DNA of 64,000 nucleotides from Sepiola atlantica (lineage: Eukaryota > Mollusca > Cephalopoda > Sepiida > Sepiolidae). Both the position numbers and the translations under genes were made by a program. The stretch is taken from NCBI GenBank assembly GCA_963556195.1, contig CAUVYP010000262.1, positions 1,616,201 through 1,680,200 on the forward strand, given 5' to 3'. Below, one piece after another: positions 44,291 through 58,906 of this stretch. Position 1 is the first letter of the stretch. Every line of letters begins with the position of its first letter. Below the pieces are notes generated by a model. It made no database searches, was not told where the DNA came from, and worked only from the letters and a program-made list of their open reading frames with translations.

Positions 44291-45214
44291 TGTTATCATT
44301 CAAAGCAGAAACTTTTTTTAAAATTGTCAATAATATTCTTAGCTTTTTTTACTCAGTCACCACAATACTACATTTACTGTAAGGGCTATCATACCTAAAG
44401 TATCCTCAAATATAGGAAATATTATTGTTATAAATATATTATTTACAGAAATTCATTGGTTGAAGTAGGGAGTGATGTGAACAATACACAAAAGAGAAAC
44501 AATTGGTTTTAAATAGCCCCTCCCCCCAAAAAAAGATTTGTGAAAAAAGAAGAAGAAAAAAGTTTTGTGTTTAAACACTCGAGGAGGCGAATATTGTTTT
44601 GCTGGATTTATAATTTCAATTTCCAGAGTGATCAGATTTACTTATTAAATTTAGACTGTTGGGGAGTTTGGAATTATAATTTGCTGAAACAGAATACTAT
44701 AAGAAATGAAATTAAAAAATAATATTTGAATATGTCTGAAAATGTAAAAAAAAAATCGAAATTTGTTACTCTTGGGGAGTAAATTCAGAATTTGTATCAT
44801 TTTTGGAACCTGTACGAATCAGATTTTGTTTTTGCTTTGATACCCTAGAGGTGTCGGAATGGGTATTTCAACTACCACAGTTATCGGATGTAATTTTGAA
44901 ATCTGAACTTTTGGGGAATTTAAATTGGTGATATTTTGCTGAAATCGAATACTGAAATAAATAAAAGTAAAAAAACAGTATCAGAATATGTGTGAAAAAG
45001 TTTAAAGAAAGATTTTTTTTAAATGTGTTAATCTTCATGAATAAGAATTATTTTATAACTTTGGATGAGTTGGAATATGTTTTCTTTATGTATGTAGCGT
45101 ATTTAAAAATATCAGTAAGCAGTAATATGAAAATGTAGTTCCTATGAAAAAACATATTTCAAATAAGCTTTCCATTTATATTTGTCGATCTCATTTGTCT
45201 GTTCAGTTATATTT

Positions 45215-46963
45215 TCAGGTTAATGCCTCAGAGTACACAATGTTTGTGGTTTTTCCCTCAGGTGCCAGAATGAAGAGATTATCAGGAGTTCCAACTCTTG
45301 AAAGACCAACATATAGCTGGCCATGCGAAAAAACAGGGTTTGATAGATTCAGACCAACGACTTTCAGTGATTGTCCTTGTGATTTATTAATGGTCATGGC
45401 AAAGCTGAGTCGGATCGGAAATTGTAGCCTTTCAAATTCAAATGGCAAGTCAGTTGGTCTCATTGGTATTCTTGGTATGAAGCAGTTTACTCCTGCATAT
45501 TTTCCAGACATAATTGTTGCTTCTACGACATGGTGCATCATACTTTTTATGATGAGTCTCGTGCCATTGCAGAGTTTTGGTGGTTCGAGATTACGAAGCA
45601 GTATGATTGATGCTCCAAGCTTCAGTAACAGAGTATGTGGAGGAGTTCCTGGTGGTTAGAGACTGTTAAGAAACTCCGTGGAATAATTCACGGTTTCTTC
45701 CTGCGAACAAACAGTATCAACAGAAATATATGACTTGCTTTCTCCGGGTAACATATTCAGAAGCATGAGATTCATTTCTTTCACAGAGTCATTTGTTGGT
45801 GCTAAAATCGCTCGATCACAGAGCCAATTGCTATCAGTGTGCTCGTTATGAATTTCTGGAAATATTTTAGCAATCAATTCTTGTTCTGTTTCAATTGTTT
45901 GAAAGGGTAAATGAATTTGGTTATTGGAGTCACTATCCAGGAGTCCATTCCCCACTTGTATAAGTTGTGTCGCAAATTCACCAGCATCATTATCAGCATG
46001 TAAATGCACTCACATATTAAGCGTCAAACTCATTTTCTTAATGTGATGCCATAGATAGGATTTTTTCAGACAGGCATTGATCTGATCAGCCCTTGTTTCT
46101 CGAGGTATAATAGGAAGGGTTTGTCTAAAATCCCCAGCACAGACCAATGTGACTCCTCCCATGATTGTTGTGCTGTCTTTTAAATCCTGTAACGTACAAT
46201 CTAACGCTTCCATTGCTCTTTTATGGCTCATTGTTGCTTCATCCCAGATTATTAATTTACAAAGTTGTAATAGTTTAGCCTTGGCTGAATTTTTTTTAAT
46301 GTTACACATCGGTTTTTCCTGTCGTGCGAGGTCTAGTGGTAGAGAAAACATCGAGTGAGCAGTTCTACCACCATCAAGAAGTGTTGCTGCAATCCCACTT
46401 GATGCCACTGCAAGGGCAATATTCTTAGTGTGGCAGACTTTTGCAAGCAGTAGGTTTAAGAGGAAAGTTTTGCCTGTTCCACCCGGAGCATTAATGAAGA
46501 ATTTTTCTCCTTTGTCATTAATAATGCTTTCCAAAATGCTGTGATAAATATTCCTCTGGTCATCCACAAGTCGCGGTTCGTTTTCCTTGATGAATTAATC
46601 ACATGCATGAGAATCATAAGATGTTTCCTAATGTATTGTATAGTTTACATCCATTATTCCAGTAGGCTCTGGCATTCCACAATCACTTAACGTACGATTA
46701 AGAGCCTGGACTCGACAGGATAGGTCAGTTAGAGATTGGTTATAAATTTCGGGGGGAAATGTAATCGACATATTATCATGTTGCAGTCTTGCTTGATTGA
46801 GAAAGTCTTCAGACATATCATTTTTGCAATTATCCCAGAGAATATTTGGCTGATCAATCTCACAGGCAAACAACTGTCTTAGCTGACTGGCTACTCGTGA
46901 AACTGATATGGCACGTGTTGCTGAAAATGATCTTCCATACGATGATGAGGATTTCCTGTGCAT
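45215..46963 (-). pseudogene. Helitron PIF1-like helicase pseudogene, second copy
   Basis: Collinear with 14989-16737 at an offset of 30226. The four stops are at 46628-46630, 46595-46597, 46010-46012 and 45656-45658. By eye about four base differences distinguish the copies (near 15353/45579, 15382/45608, 15907/46133, 16166/46392), one of them changing VFAGD to VCAGD. All helicase motifs remain legible. Confidence 0.9.
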
Positions 46964-48970
46964 TTTTTATTAAAAGTTGAATTCAAAAAAGTAAAAGCAA
47001 ATAAAACAAAGCAAGTTAATTAAAAGAATTGTAAGTAAATGTTAAATTAAATAATAACTTGTAAAATATTCAAAATATGAGATTATTATACAATAAAAGG
47101 AAACAAAGAACCTGTAGGTGTAAATGACTCAACTGAGTCGATAAACTGTAACATAAAAACAATGTAAATTACTGAAACAAATAAAAGTAGATGTTAATAA
47201 TAAGTAAAGATAGAATCTGAATACGTATTTCTTTGTTATTCACTTGTATCAACGATCACCGAGGTTTTCAACTGCAGTGGAAAAAAAGGAAAAGATAATT
47301 AAAACGAAATTTTTTTTTTCTCGCAAAAAATGTGTCAAATAATATGATAATTATATATTTCAGTATCCCTTGTTTTTAAAATGGTAAATATCCATCTGAA
47401 AGAAATAGATATTGTAATGTCAACTGTAATAAAAATTTGCAACTATGTATTCGCACAAATTAGGTGCAGTTGTATTTGCTATTTTATGGGGTCTTGGAAA
47501 ATTAGGTACTGGAAAATTAAGCATGTGAAAATCGTGGACTTTATGCAAGGTAGGAAAATTAGAGACCTATGGAATAAATATCAATCAAAAATGCATTTCA
47601 CCATCGTTCTTAATGCAGATTTTGGTGGGAGGCACCTCCACCTCATTTTTACTTTATCATTAAAATGTCTTTCTTTTTTATCTGAATCAGTAAATGAGAA
47701 ATCCTTCTAGAAGGAGGCAATTTTTACTTTTGTTCCAATCCAGAATACCACCGTTTCAGGAGCTAGATTTTCCCTACATTGAAACCGACATAGTTTATTA
47801 TTATGACCTCGTGGAGAGGCAAGTAAAATCGGGCAAATTGTTCCCCTATTTTTTTATTTGCAATTTTCGGCGTTCTTTTTTTTAATGATAAGCTAAACTG
47901 CAGAAGAACCCTGAAATAGATTCGGTTTCATTTAAGTATAAGCATGCGAAAATAAATGTAAAATTTTATTAAAGTATTGAAATGTTAGTTTATGTTTTTC
48001 ATACAAGTGCGAACACTTAAATAATGAATATATGTTTCTAGACATCTCAAAGAAGATGAAACAGCCAACCGCTAAATGTAAGACGGGCAGACGATAATAG
48101 AAGATGAAGAAATTCAAAGAAAAAAATATAGATAAAAACCGGACAAACTTTAGATGAAGAATTGTAAATAAATATATTAAATTTTTTTGGGGGGGGGGGG
48201 GGGGGGATGAACCATTGTCAGTCAAATGTGTACATGTAAGTGTTTTGATTTATTTGTGAAAAAAATGTTTTAAATGGGGTGGGTTGGTACAATTTTGTCA
48301 ATAGAAAAAGACAGTACATATAAAAAAAAATATTACATATTTACTATTTTGGTTGGTTTTATGCTAAAACATAAAAGCACCCAAACAAATAAATAAATAA
48401 TGTATTTTTATAATGAAATAACTGTTTGTTTTTATTTTGTAGTAAATAAATATTGAAAAGAATATTGGATTTAATTTCAAAATTTAATGTTTTTGGATAA
48501 GAAATTTGGTGCTTATCCATTTAGCAGATACTTTTGAAAAAAAAAAACAACAAAAAAAACCCCTGAAAAAATACCTATTGATGTACATATTTTTCACGGG
48601 CTGTATATATCCTATACCAAAAAGCAAGTAAATGAATCAAGTGAAAAAAAAGTGGAGAAAAAAAGCTAAAATTCTTGACGAGTCGATATAGAAAACATTT
48701 TAATTAGTTTTTAGCTGTAAAAGTACCGAAAATATATCTAAACTAAAACTGTTGAAATGGAAAGTGAAATACATGTTTTCAAATGAAATGCATTACTTTT
48801 AGACTTGAAAAATTTACAATGATTAAATGTTTAACGCAATTACACGCATTGAAAAATTAGGCGCAATCTGATGACAGAGAGAGAGAGAGAGAGCAGGTGG
48901 GGGATGGAGAGGAAGAGATAGGAGGGAGAGGAGAATCAACAGGTTATAACTTTCTTCCTCATTTCTAAAC
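46964..48970. other. AT-rich H1 interior (copy 2), no gene; holds the empty BEL site
   Basis: The single ATTT at 48248-48251 between GTTTTG and ATTTGTG is the pre-insertion state of 18019-25012. A G18 homopolymer is at 48189-48206. Confidence 0.7.
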
Positions 48971-49920
48971 TAAACAAAAATGTGTTTGTGTCAGTATTTA
49001 CTTGCCTCCCCACGAGGGCAGATTGAACAAAAAAGTCATATAGTGTTTTTTTTTACGATACGTTTAATAAACAAATAAGATTAGCGAAGTTTTTTGTTTA
49101 AATAAAAATTAAGTTATAGAAATATTTGTAAATAAAATTATCTATCTTGGGGAGGCCAAATGCCTGATGTACGGTGATTTTTAAAAATATATATATTTTG
49201 TTTATTTATTAAAATATATTGCGTTTCACGGTGGAAAACTACAGAAAAATGTGTTTGTGTCAGTATTTACTTGCCTCCCCACGAGGGCAGATTGCATAAT
49301 AAAGTCATATAGTGGTTTTTTTTTTACGATACGTTTAATAAACAAATAAGATTAGCGAAGTTTTTTGTTTAAATAAAATTAAGTTATAGAAATATTTGTA
49401 AATAAAATTATCTATCTTGGGGAGGCCAAATGCCTGATGTACGGTGATTTTTTAAAATGTATATATTTTGTTTATTTATTAAAATATATTGCGTTTCACG
49501 GTGGAAAACTAAAGAAAAATGTGTTTGTGTCAGTATTTACTTGCCTCCCCACGAGGGCAGATTGCATAATAAAGTCATATAGTGGGTTTTTTTTAACGAT
49601 ACGTTTAATAAACAAATAAGATTAGCGAAGTTTTTTGTTTAAATAAAAATTAAGTTATAGAAATATTTGTAAATAAAATTATCTATCTTGGGGAGGCCAA
49701 ATGCCTGATGTACGGTGATTTTTTAAAATGTATATATTTTGTTTATTTATTAAAATATATTGCGTTTCACGGTGGAAAACTAAAGAAAAATGTGTTTGTG
49801 TCAGTATTTACTTGCCTCCCCACGAGGGCAGATTGCATAATAAAGTCATATAGTGTTTTTTTTTACGATACGTTTAATAAACAAATAAGATTAGCGAAGT
49901 TTTTTGTTTAATTAAAAATT
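48971..49920. repeat. ~271-bp tandem repeat, 4 landmarks (H1 copy 2)
   Basis: GTGTCAGTATTTACTTGCC at 48988, 49257, 49527 and 49798. One unit more than copy 1. Confidence 0.9.
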
Positions 49921-50569
49921 AAGTTGTTTATAATTGTTGATTACAGAAACAAATAAAAAAAAGTTCGTAAACTATAAGTTTGGACTTATGTTTGTCATAG
50001 GTTCCGCGTTCAAAATTGTCTTGTTGAGGAAGTGACATATATTTCACGCATGCGCAAATCGTTTTTGTACTCTGTCTGGATTTTGTGAGCCCCCCTCAAC
50101 GTTTCGAGCCATTTCTATACGAAAATGTGAACGTTTTCCCCCAATTCTCAGACATAACACGTCCGGAGGCTGGCTGTTTAGAATTATGTCAACTGTGTGA
50201 GTGTTGGTTGGGTAGGATCGGAGGAGAAGACCAACATAAATACATACATACATCCATACAGACAGGTGACGTTTATATAATAGACTAGCGAGGCTACCCG
50301 GCATTGCTCGGGGTCATAAAGACATCATTGAAGAAAAATCGCGTGTGTAACATCTTTATATTCAAACTTCTATTTCTCCCCCTCCTCTGTAGCAGTCTCT
50401 TCATCTTTCTACCTTTCTCTTCCCTGGTCGCCCCATTTCACCGCTACTTTCTAATTTTGCCTTTTGCGACAGCTGATTCTTCCTCACCATTTCTGCTACG
50501 TTGCGCAGGGCAATAGTATGACATATTTCTATAAAAAGTACCACATCTATCTGCGCCTTCTATATAGGT

Positions 50570-51055
50570 ACTTATCTCTGCCCCGGTGTTCATACTATAT
50601 ACATATCTATCGCCACCCCGGTGCACATACAATATACATATCTATCGCCACCCCGGTGCACATAAAATATACGTACCTATCGCCGCCCCAGGCAGATACT
50701 ATATAAGTACCTATTGCTGCCCCGGTATGCATACTAAATAAGTACCTATCGCTGCCCCAGTGCACATGCTACATACGTACCTATCGTCGCCCTTGTGTGC
50801 GTGCTATATACGTACTGATAGCCGCCCTGGAGCGCATGCTAAATATATACCTATAACCGCCCTGGTGCGCATTCTATATAGATTCTTACTGCCATCCCTG
50901 TGCACATGCTATATAGTACCTATCGCCACCTCTATGCACTACTATACACGTACCTATTGCCACATTGGTGCACATACTATATATATACCTATCGCCGCCC
51001 CGGTGCGCATACTATATTCGTATCTATCGCCGCCCCAGTGTGCATACTATATATT
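50570..51055. repeat. 36-bp minisatellite (H2a, unit 2)
   Basis: About 13-14 units, collinear with 27068-27570. Confidence 0.9.
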
Positions 51056-51064
51056 TTCCTACGA

Positions 51065-51722
51065 AATATTTTAAGTTTAAAAAAACAAAAATTTGGCCTG
51101 ACCCCTAAACAGTGCGGCTTGACCCCTAAAATTTTCCCCGACTCCTCATTCTCTCCAGCCCTCTAATGTTTCACTCTCCCCCAACCCTGAGAAATATTTT
51201 GACTTAAAAACAAAAAAAACAAAAAAATTTGGCCTGACCCCTAAAAATATCGGCCTGACCCCTAAAATTTTCCCCAACTCCTCAATCTCTCCAGACCCCT
51301 AATTTTTCACTCAACCCACCCCATGAGAAATATTTTGACTTCAAAACAAAAAAAAACAAAAAAATTTGGCCTGACCCCTAAAATTTCCCCCGACCCCTCA
51401 ATCTCTACAGCCCCCTAATTTTTCACTCCCCTTCAACCCTGAGAAATATTTTGAGTTCAAAACAAGAAAAAGAAAAAAATTTGGCCTGACCCCTAAAAAG
51501 TTCGGCCTGACTCCTAAAAATTTCTCTGACCCCTCATCCCAACTAAATTTTAACTTTCCCCCAACCCTGAGAAATATTTTGAGTTCAAAACAACAAAAAA
51601 AGAAAAAAATTTGGCCTGACCCCTAAAATTTTCCCTGACCCCTCAATCTCTCCAGCCCCTCCTTCCAACTTGTTTTTCACTCTTCCTCAACCCTGAGAAA
51701 TATTTTGAGTTCAAAACAAAAA
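51065..51722. repeat. ~125-150-bp tandem repeat (H2a, unit 2)
   Basis: About 5 units, as 27575-28230. Confidence 0.9.
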
Positions 51723-52190
51723 AATGTTATTTAACATGTATACAAATATTAGTGAAAACAATGGCGGAGCATAATTATTTCTCTTTTTACTTTACTTATT
51801 GAGACGTTATGTAACATGTATACAAATATTAGTCAAAACAATGGCGGAGCATAATTATTTTTCTTCTTACTTTACTTATTGAGACGTTATTTAATATGTA
51901 TACAAATATTAGTGAAAACAGTGGTGGAGCATAATTATTTCTCTTCTTACTTTACTTTTTGAGACGTTATTTAATATGTATACAGATATTAGTGAAAACA
52001 ATTGCGGAGCATAATTATTTCTCTTACTATTCTTATTGAGAGGTTATTTAACATGTATACAAATATAAGTGAAAACAATGGCAGAGCATAATTTTTCTCT
52101 TCTTACTTTACTTATTTAGACGTTATTTAATATGTATACAAATATTAGTGAAAACAATGGTGGAGCATAATTTATTATTATATTAATTTT
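51723..52190. repeat. ~80-bp tandem repeat (H2a, unit 2)
   Basis: Six units, as 28231-28700. Confidence 0.9.
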
Positions 52191-52274
52191 ACTGATACTA
52201 CACTAACTTCACACCTCTCAAAAAGAAGGAGGTAATACCTGGGAGGATGGTATCATGTCAACAGAAGAAATGCG

Positions 52275-52705
52275 GTTAGGATTAAGCCCCCCTGGCTTCA
52301 CTATAAACTCGTGTTCAAAAAAATGCTGTTATTGATTAAGCAACCCTTGCTTCACTGTGGATTCATGTTCAAAAAAAGTGCCGTTAGCGATTAAGCAACT
52401 CTTGCTTCACTATAAACTCGTGTTCAAAAAAGTGCAGGTGTGGATTAAGCAACACTTGCTTCACTATAAACTCATGTTCAAAAAAGTATCGTTAAGAATT
52501 AAGCAACCCTTGCTTCACTATGGACTCATGTTCAAAAAAGTGCCGTTAGGACTTAAGCAACCCTTGCTTCACTATGAACTCATGTTCAAAAAAGTGCCGT
52601 TAGGGATTAAGCAACAGTTGCTTCAATAGAAACTTATGTTTCGTCGGGATTAAGCAACCCTTGCTTCACTATAAACTCATCTTCAAAAAAGTGCCGTTAG
52701 GGACT
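52275..52705. repeat. ~57-bp tandem repeat (H2a, unit 2)
   Basis: About 8 units, as 28770-29215. Confidence 0.9.
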
Positions 52706-53579
52706 TCAATCGTGACTTTGCATTATGCCGACAATCCCCCATCTCCAAATTTGGCCTGAGGCGCTCCACCGGCGAATGCCGACACTCCCCCTCCCCCTAA
52801 TTTGACCTGAAGCAGTCACACCGCTGCACTATCTCCACAACTCTCAAAGAGGAGGAGGTAATGCCTAGGAGGGTGGTATCATAACAACAGAATGGGCGTA
52901 GGGGAGGAAGGGAAGGTAGAAAGGGTGGGAGTGAGAGGGAAAGAAGGGTTTTAGTGTGAGGGATTTTCTTCCCTACACTCTTTTCCTCTGACGTCATTTC
53001 CTGTTAAAAGCGTGACTTTGCATATTTCTAAAATTATACATGATAGCATTGTTTTTTTCTCAAATTAGTACTAAACAACGTTGAAAATCGAGGAAAAAGG
53101 CACCCCCCCATTGGAGAAAAATGCTCAGTCGACCCCTGAAGACTCAATTTTTTTTTCCGGTTCTGAGATATTATGGTCCCAGGATATGTACGGTCCTAAA
53201 GATGTCAACTTGTCGACAGTTTGCCGAGTAGTTTTTGAGGAGTATCTGGACATAAAGACAAACAGACATACAGACAAGTGCCTTTATATAGGAGACTAGT
53301 GGGGCTACCCGGCGTTGCTCGGGGTCATAACAACATATAATTGAAGAAAAATCGCGTGTGTAACATCTTTATATTCAAACTTCTATTTCTCCCCCTCCTC
53401 TGTAGCAGTCTCTTTATCTTTCTACTTTTCTCTTCCCTGGTCGCCCCATTTCACCACTACTTTCTAATTTTGCCTTTTGCGAAAGCTGTTTCTTCCCCAC
53501 CATTTCATCCTACGTTTCCCAGGGCAATAGTATGACATATTTCTATAAAAAGTACCACCTCTGTCTGCGCCTTCTATAT

Positions 53580-54652
53580 AGGTACTTATCTCCGCCCCGG
53601 TGTTCATACTATATACGTATCTATTGCCACCCCGGTGCGCATACTATATACGTACCTATCGCCGCCACAGTGCACATAATATATACATACCTTTCGCAAC
53701 CCCGGTGCAGATACTACATAAGTACCTATCGACACCCTGGGTGCAGATACAATATAAGTACCTATCGCCGCCACGGTGCAAATGCTAAATACGTACCTAT
53801 CCCCGCCCCGGTGCAAATGCTAAATACGTACTTATTGCCACCCCGGTGCGAATGCTAAATATGTAGCTATTGCCGCCCCAGTGTGCATACTGCATAAGTA
53901 CCTATCACTGCCCCAATGCAAATACTAAAAATGTACATATCGCTGCCCTGGTGCGAATGCTAAATACGTACCTATCACCGGCCCGGTGCACATGCTATAT
54001 ACATACTTTTTGCCGCCTGTGTGCACATGCAATATACGTACCTATCGCCACCCCTGAATGCTAAATACGTACCTATCGCCGCCCCAGTGCTGTATACGTA
54101 CTTATTGCCGTCCATGTGCACATGCTATATACGTACCTATCGACGACCCAGTGTGCATACAACATATGTACATATCGCTGCCTCAGTGCGAATACTAAAT
54201 ATGTACATATCGCCGCCCCGGTGCGAATGCTAAATACGTATCTATCGCCACCCTGGTGCGAATGCTAAATACACACCTATCGCCACCCCGGTGCGAATGC
54301 TAAATACGTATCTATCGCCACCCCGGTGCACATGCTATATACGTACCTATCGACGACCCAGTGTGCATACAACATATGTACATATCGCTGCCTCAGTGCG
54401 AATACTAAATATGTACATATCGCCGCCCCGGTGCGAATGCTAAATACGTATCTATCCCCACCCCGGTGCGAATGCTAAATACGTACCTATCGTTACCCCG
54501 GTGTGAATGCTAAATACGTACCTATCGGCACCCCTATGCACTACTATATACATACCTATTGCCACTCCAGTGAACATACTATGTATATACCTATCGCCGG
54601 CCCGGTGCGCATACTATATTCATACCTATCACCGCCCTAGTGTGCATACTAT
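53580..54652. repeat. 36-bp minisatellite, about 30 units (H2b, unit 2)
   Basis: Differs from 29812-30832 in the middle: units around 54085-54520 have been lost and locally re-duplicated. Confidence 0.9.
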
Positions 54653-54837
54653 ATTTTTTTGGCACCACCCAAGAAATTTTTTTTTTCATCCTCCCACATA
54701 CTTAGAAATATTTTTAATTTAAAAGAAAAAACAATTTAACCCCCCTCGAAAGAAATTTTTTTTTTTACCCTTCCCCATACATAGAAATATTTTCAGTTAA
54801 AGAAAGAAAAAAAAATTCCGAGGTGACTCGGTCATAT

Positions 54838-55440
54838 CAAAGAACCATACTGCAGAAGCCTCCGGGTCCTATATTGTAGAAGCACCCCTGGTGCTGGGTC
54901 CTATACTGTAGAAGAACCCCTGGCTGCTATACTGCAGAGCACACATGGTCCCTATTCTTCATAGGCCTCCGGGTCCTATATTGTAGAAGCACCCCCGGTA
55001 CTGGGTCCTATATTGTAGAAACACCCCTAGTCCCTATACTGGAGAAACACCCATTGTCTCTATTCTGCAGAAGCCTCCGGGTCCTAAATTTAGAAGCACC
55101 CTGGTGCTGGGTCCTATACTGTCGAAGCACCCCTGGTCCCTATACTGGAGAAGCACATATTTCTAGGGACCGTTATACTTTAGAAGCACCAACATTCCTC
55201 GGGGGACCGTCATACTTTAGAAGCATCAACATTTGTGGGGACCGTTATACTGTAGAAGCACCAATATTTCTAGGGATCGTTATACTTTAGAAGCACCAAC
55301 GTTCCTGGGGAGGGACCATTATACTTTAGAAGCACCAATATTTCTAGGGACCGTTATACTTTAGAAGCATCAACATTCCTGGAGACCATTATACTTTAGA
55401 AGCACCAATATTTCTAGGGACCGTTATACTTCAGAAGCCC
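54838..55440. repeat. ~35-45-bp minisatellites (H2b, unit 2)
   Basis: Collinear with 31015-31615. Confidence 0.85.
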
Positions 55441-55696
55441 CTACATTACTTTGCAAATCAAGTAGGCCTCCTGAGAACTACTGACATCACTCTTACCGGT
55501 TGCCTTCCTATGTTGTTATTGATGCATCCGGACAGAAGTTATGGGACGACCTGATACAACCGGACACAATTTAGGGCAAGACGGGTACATCCGGCAAGGG
55601 ATTATGCAGCATGTTTAGGGAGTCAGCATTTTTATAAAGCTATTACATAAATACATTAGATAATTTCCAAATTACTACTGATTAACGTTAAAAAAA

Positions 55697-57370
55697 TTGA
55701 TATGTATCATGGATATGTATCATGTATCATTTATATGTATCATGTATATGTATCATGTATCATGTATATGTATCGTGTATCATGTATATGTGTCATGTGT
55801 ATGTATCATGTATACCCATATGTATCATGTATATGTATCATGTATAGGTATATATATATATATCATGTATCGTGGATATATATATGTATCATGTATGATG
55901 GATATGTATCATATATCATGTATCATGGATATGTATCATGGATATGTATAATGTATCATGGATATGTATCATGTATCATGGATATGTATCATTGATATGT
56001 ATCATGTATGATAGGTATGTATCATGTATACTGTATCATAGATATGTGTTATGTATCATAGATATGAATCATGTAACATGTATATGTATCATGTATATGT
56101 ATATGTATCATGGGTATGTATCAATGATATATATCATAAATGTGTATCATCTATCCTTGATATGTATCATGTATATGTATCATGGATATGTATCATGTAT
56201 CATGGATATGTATATGTATCATTGATATATATATGTTTCATGGACATGTATCATGTATATGTATCATGGATATATATATGTTTCATGGATATGTATCATG
56301 TGTATGTATCATGTATCATACATATGTATCATGTATCATGTACCATAGATATGTGTTATGTATCATAGATATGTTTCATGTATCATGTATCATGGATATG
56401 TATCATGGATATGTATATGTATCATGGATATGTATCTTGTATATGTATCATGTATCTTGGATATGTATGATGGATCATGGATATTTATCATGAATATGTA
56501 TCATGTATCATATATATGTATCATTTAACATATATCATATATATGTATCATGTATCATAGATATGTATTATGGATCATAGATATGTATCATGGATATGTA
56601 TCATGTATCATATATATTTATCATGTATCATAGATGCGTTATGTACCATAGATATTATCATGTATCATGGATATGTATCATGGATATATATCATGGATAT
56701 GTATCATGTATCTTGGATATATATCATGGATGTGTATCATTGATATGTATAATGTATCACTGATATGTATATTTATCATTGATATGTATCATGTACCATG
56801 GATAGGTATCATAGATATGTATCATGTAGCAAGGATATGTATCATGTATCAAGGATATGTATCTTGGATATGTATCATGTATCATTGATATGTATGATGG
56901 ATACGTATGATAGATATGTATAATGTATCATAGATATGTATCATGGATATTTATCATGTATCACGGATATGTATCATGGATATGTATCATGTACCATAGA
57001 TATGTATCATGTATATATATCATTGATATGTATCATGTATCACGGATATGTATCATGGATATGTATCATTTGTCATTGATATTTATTATGGATATGTATA
57101 ATGTATATGTATCATGGATATGTATCATGTATTATGGATATGTATCGTGAATATGTATCATGGATATCTATCATGTATCATAGATGTGTATCATATGTAT
57201 CATGGATATGTATCATGGATATGTATTATGTATCATGGATATGTATCATAGATATGTATCATGTATAATAGATACTTATCATGGATATGTATCATGTATC
57301 ATAGATATGTATCATGGATATGTACCATAGATATGTATTATGTATCATAGATATGTATCATGTATCATAG
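55697..57370. repeat. 6/7-bp composite satellite (unit 2)
   Basis: Collinear with 31872-33582 with several unit gains and losses; slightly shorter. Confidence 0.92.
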
Positions 57371-58906
57371 ATATTCTTCATCATTTTCAATCCCATCATG
57401 GTATTCTTCATCATTTTCAATCCTCTCATGATATTCTTCATCATTTTCAATCCTCTCATGATATTCTTCATCATTTTCAATCCTCTTATAATATTCTTCA
57501 TCATTTTCAACTCTCTCATGATGTTCTTTCATAATTTTCCATTACCATCATGGTATTCTTCAGCATTTTCAATACTCTCATGATATTCTTTATGATTTTT
57601 AATCTCCTTGTGAAATTCTTCATCATTTTCAATCCTCTCATCATATTCTTCATCATTTTCAATCCTCTCATGGTATTCTTCATCATTTTCAATCCCCTCA
57701 TGATATTCTTCATCATTTTCAATCCCCTCATGATATTCTTCATCATTTTCAATCCCCTCATGATATTCTTCATCATTTTCAATCCTCTCATCATATTCTT
57801 CATCATTTTCAATCCTCTCATGATATTCTTCATCATTTTCAATCCCCTCATGGTATTCTTCATCATTTTCAATCCTAATCATGATATTCTTCATCATTTT
57901 CCCTCCTCTCATGATGTTCTTCATCATTTTCAATCCTCTCATTATATTCTTCAGCATTTTCAATCCTCTCATGATATTCTTAATCATTTTCAATCCTTTC
58001 ATGATATTCTTAATCATTTTCAATCCTCTCATGATATTCTTCATTATTTTCAATCCTCTCATGATATTCTTCATCATTTTCAATCCTCTCATGATATTCT
58101 TCATCATTTTCAATCCTTTTATTATATTCTTCATTTTCAATCCTCTTATGATGGTCTTAATCATTTTACATCTTCTCATGATATTCTTAATCATTTTCAA
58201 TCCTCTCATGATATTTTTCATCATTTTCAATCCCCTCATTGTATTTTCAATCCTCTCATTGTATTTTTCATCATTTTCAACCCCCGCATGATATTCTTCA
58301 TCATTTTCAATTCTCTCATGATGTTCTTGATAATTTTCAATCCTCTCATGTTGTTCTTCATCATTTTCAATCCCCTCTTGGTATTCTTCAGCATTTTCAA
58401 TCCTCTCATAATATTCTACATATTATTCAATCCTCTCATGGTATTCATCAGCATTTTCAATCCTCTCATTGTATTCTTCATCATTTTAAACCCCTCATGA
58501 TATTTTACATCATTTTCAAGCCTCTCATGATATTCTTCAGCATTTTCAATCCTCCCATCGTATTCGTCATCATTTTCGACCCGTTCATGATATTCTGCAT
58601 CATTTTCAATCCCATCATTTTATTCTTCATCATTTTCAATCCTCTCATGATATTCTTCATCATTTTCAATTCTTTCATGATATTCTTCATCATTTTCAAT
58701 CCACTCATGATATTCTTCATCATTTTCAATCCTCTCACTCTATTATTCATCATTTTCAATCACTTTATTCTTCTTCATTTTTAATCCCCTTATGATATTT
58801 TTAATCATTTTCAATCCTCACATGATATTCTTAATCATTTTCAATCTTCTCATGGTATGCTTCATTATTTTCAATCCCATCATGATATTTTTCCTCATTT
58901 TCAATC
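57371..58906. repeat. 30-bp satellite, about 51 units (unit 2)
   Basis: About 320 bp shorter than 33583-35441. A 236-codon minus-strand frame (57529-58239) changes from a KMMKNIMRGL to a NDEEYHERIE repeat part-way, as expected of an indel in a non-coding array. Confidence 0.95.

Larger units (their letters stand above)
35837..50284 (-). mobile_element. H1 second copy: Helitron-like, without the BEL insertion
   Basis: 3' end hairpin plus CTAG at 35837-35840; 5' end TCTATTATATAAACG ending at 50284. Nearly identical to H1. By eye it differs in: no BEL element (empty site 48248-48251), loss of ~270 bp at 42119/42120 (matching 12250-12520), several hundred extra bases of tandem repeat at 43140-43780, and one more 271-bp unit. 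It shares small indels with the third copy rather than the first. Confidence 0.75.
50285..53295 (-). mobile_element. H2a: complete non-autonomous Helitron-like element
   Basis: 3.0 kb. 5' end TCTCCTATATAAAGGCACTT then GTCTGTATGTCTG at 53295; 3' end hairpin plus CTAG at 50285-50288. From 3' to 5' it holds the 36-bp (50570-51055), ~140-bp (51065-51722), ~80-bp (51723-52190) and ~57-bp (52275-52705) arrays, then unique DNA with TGACGTCA at 52989-52996. H3 at 62027 is a plus-strand relative. Confidence 0.75.
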
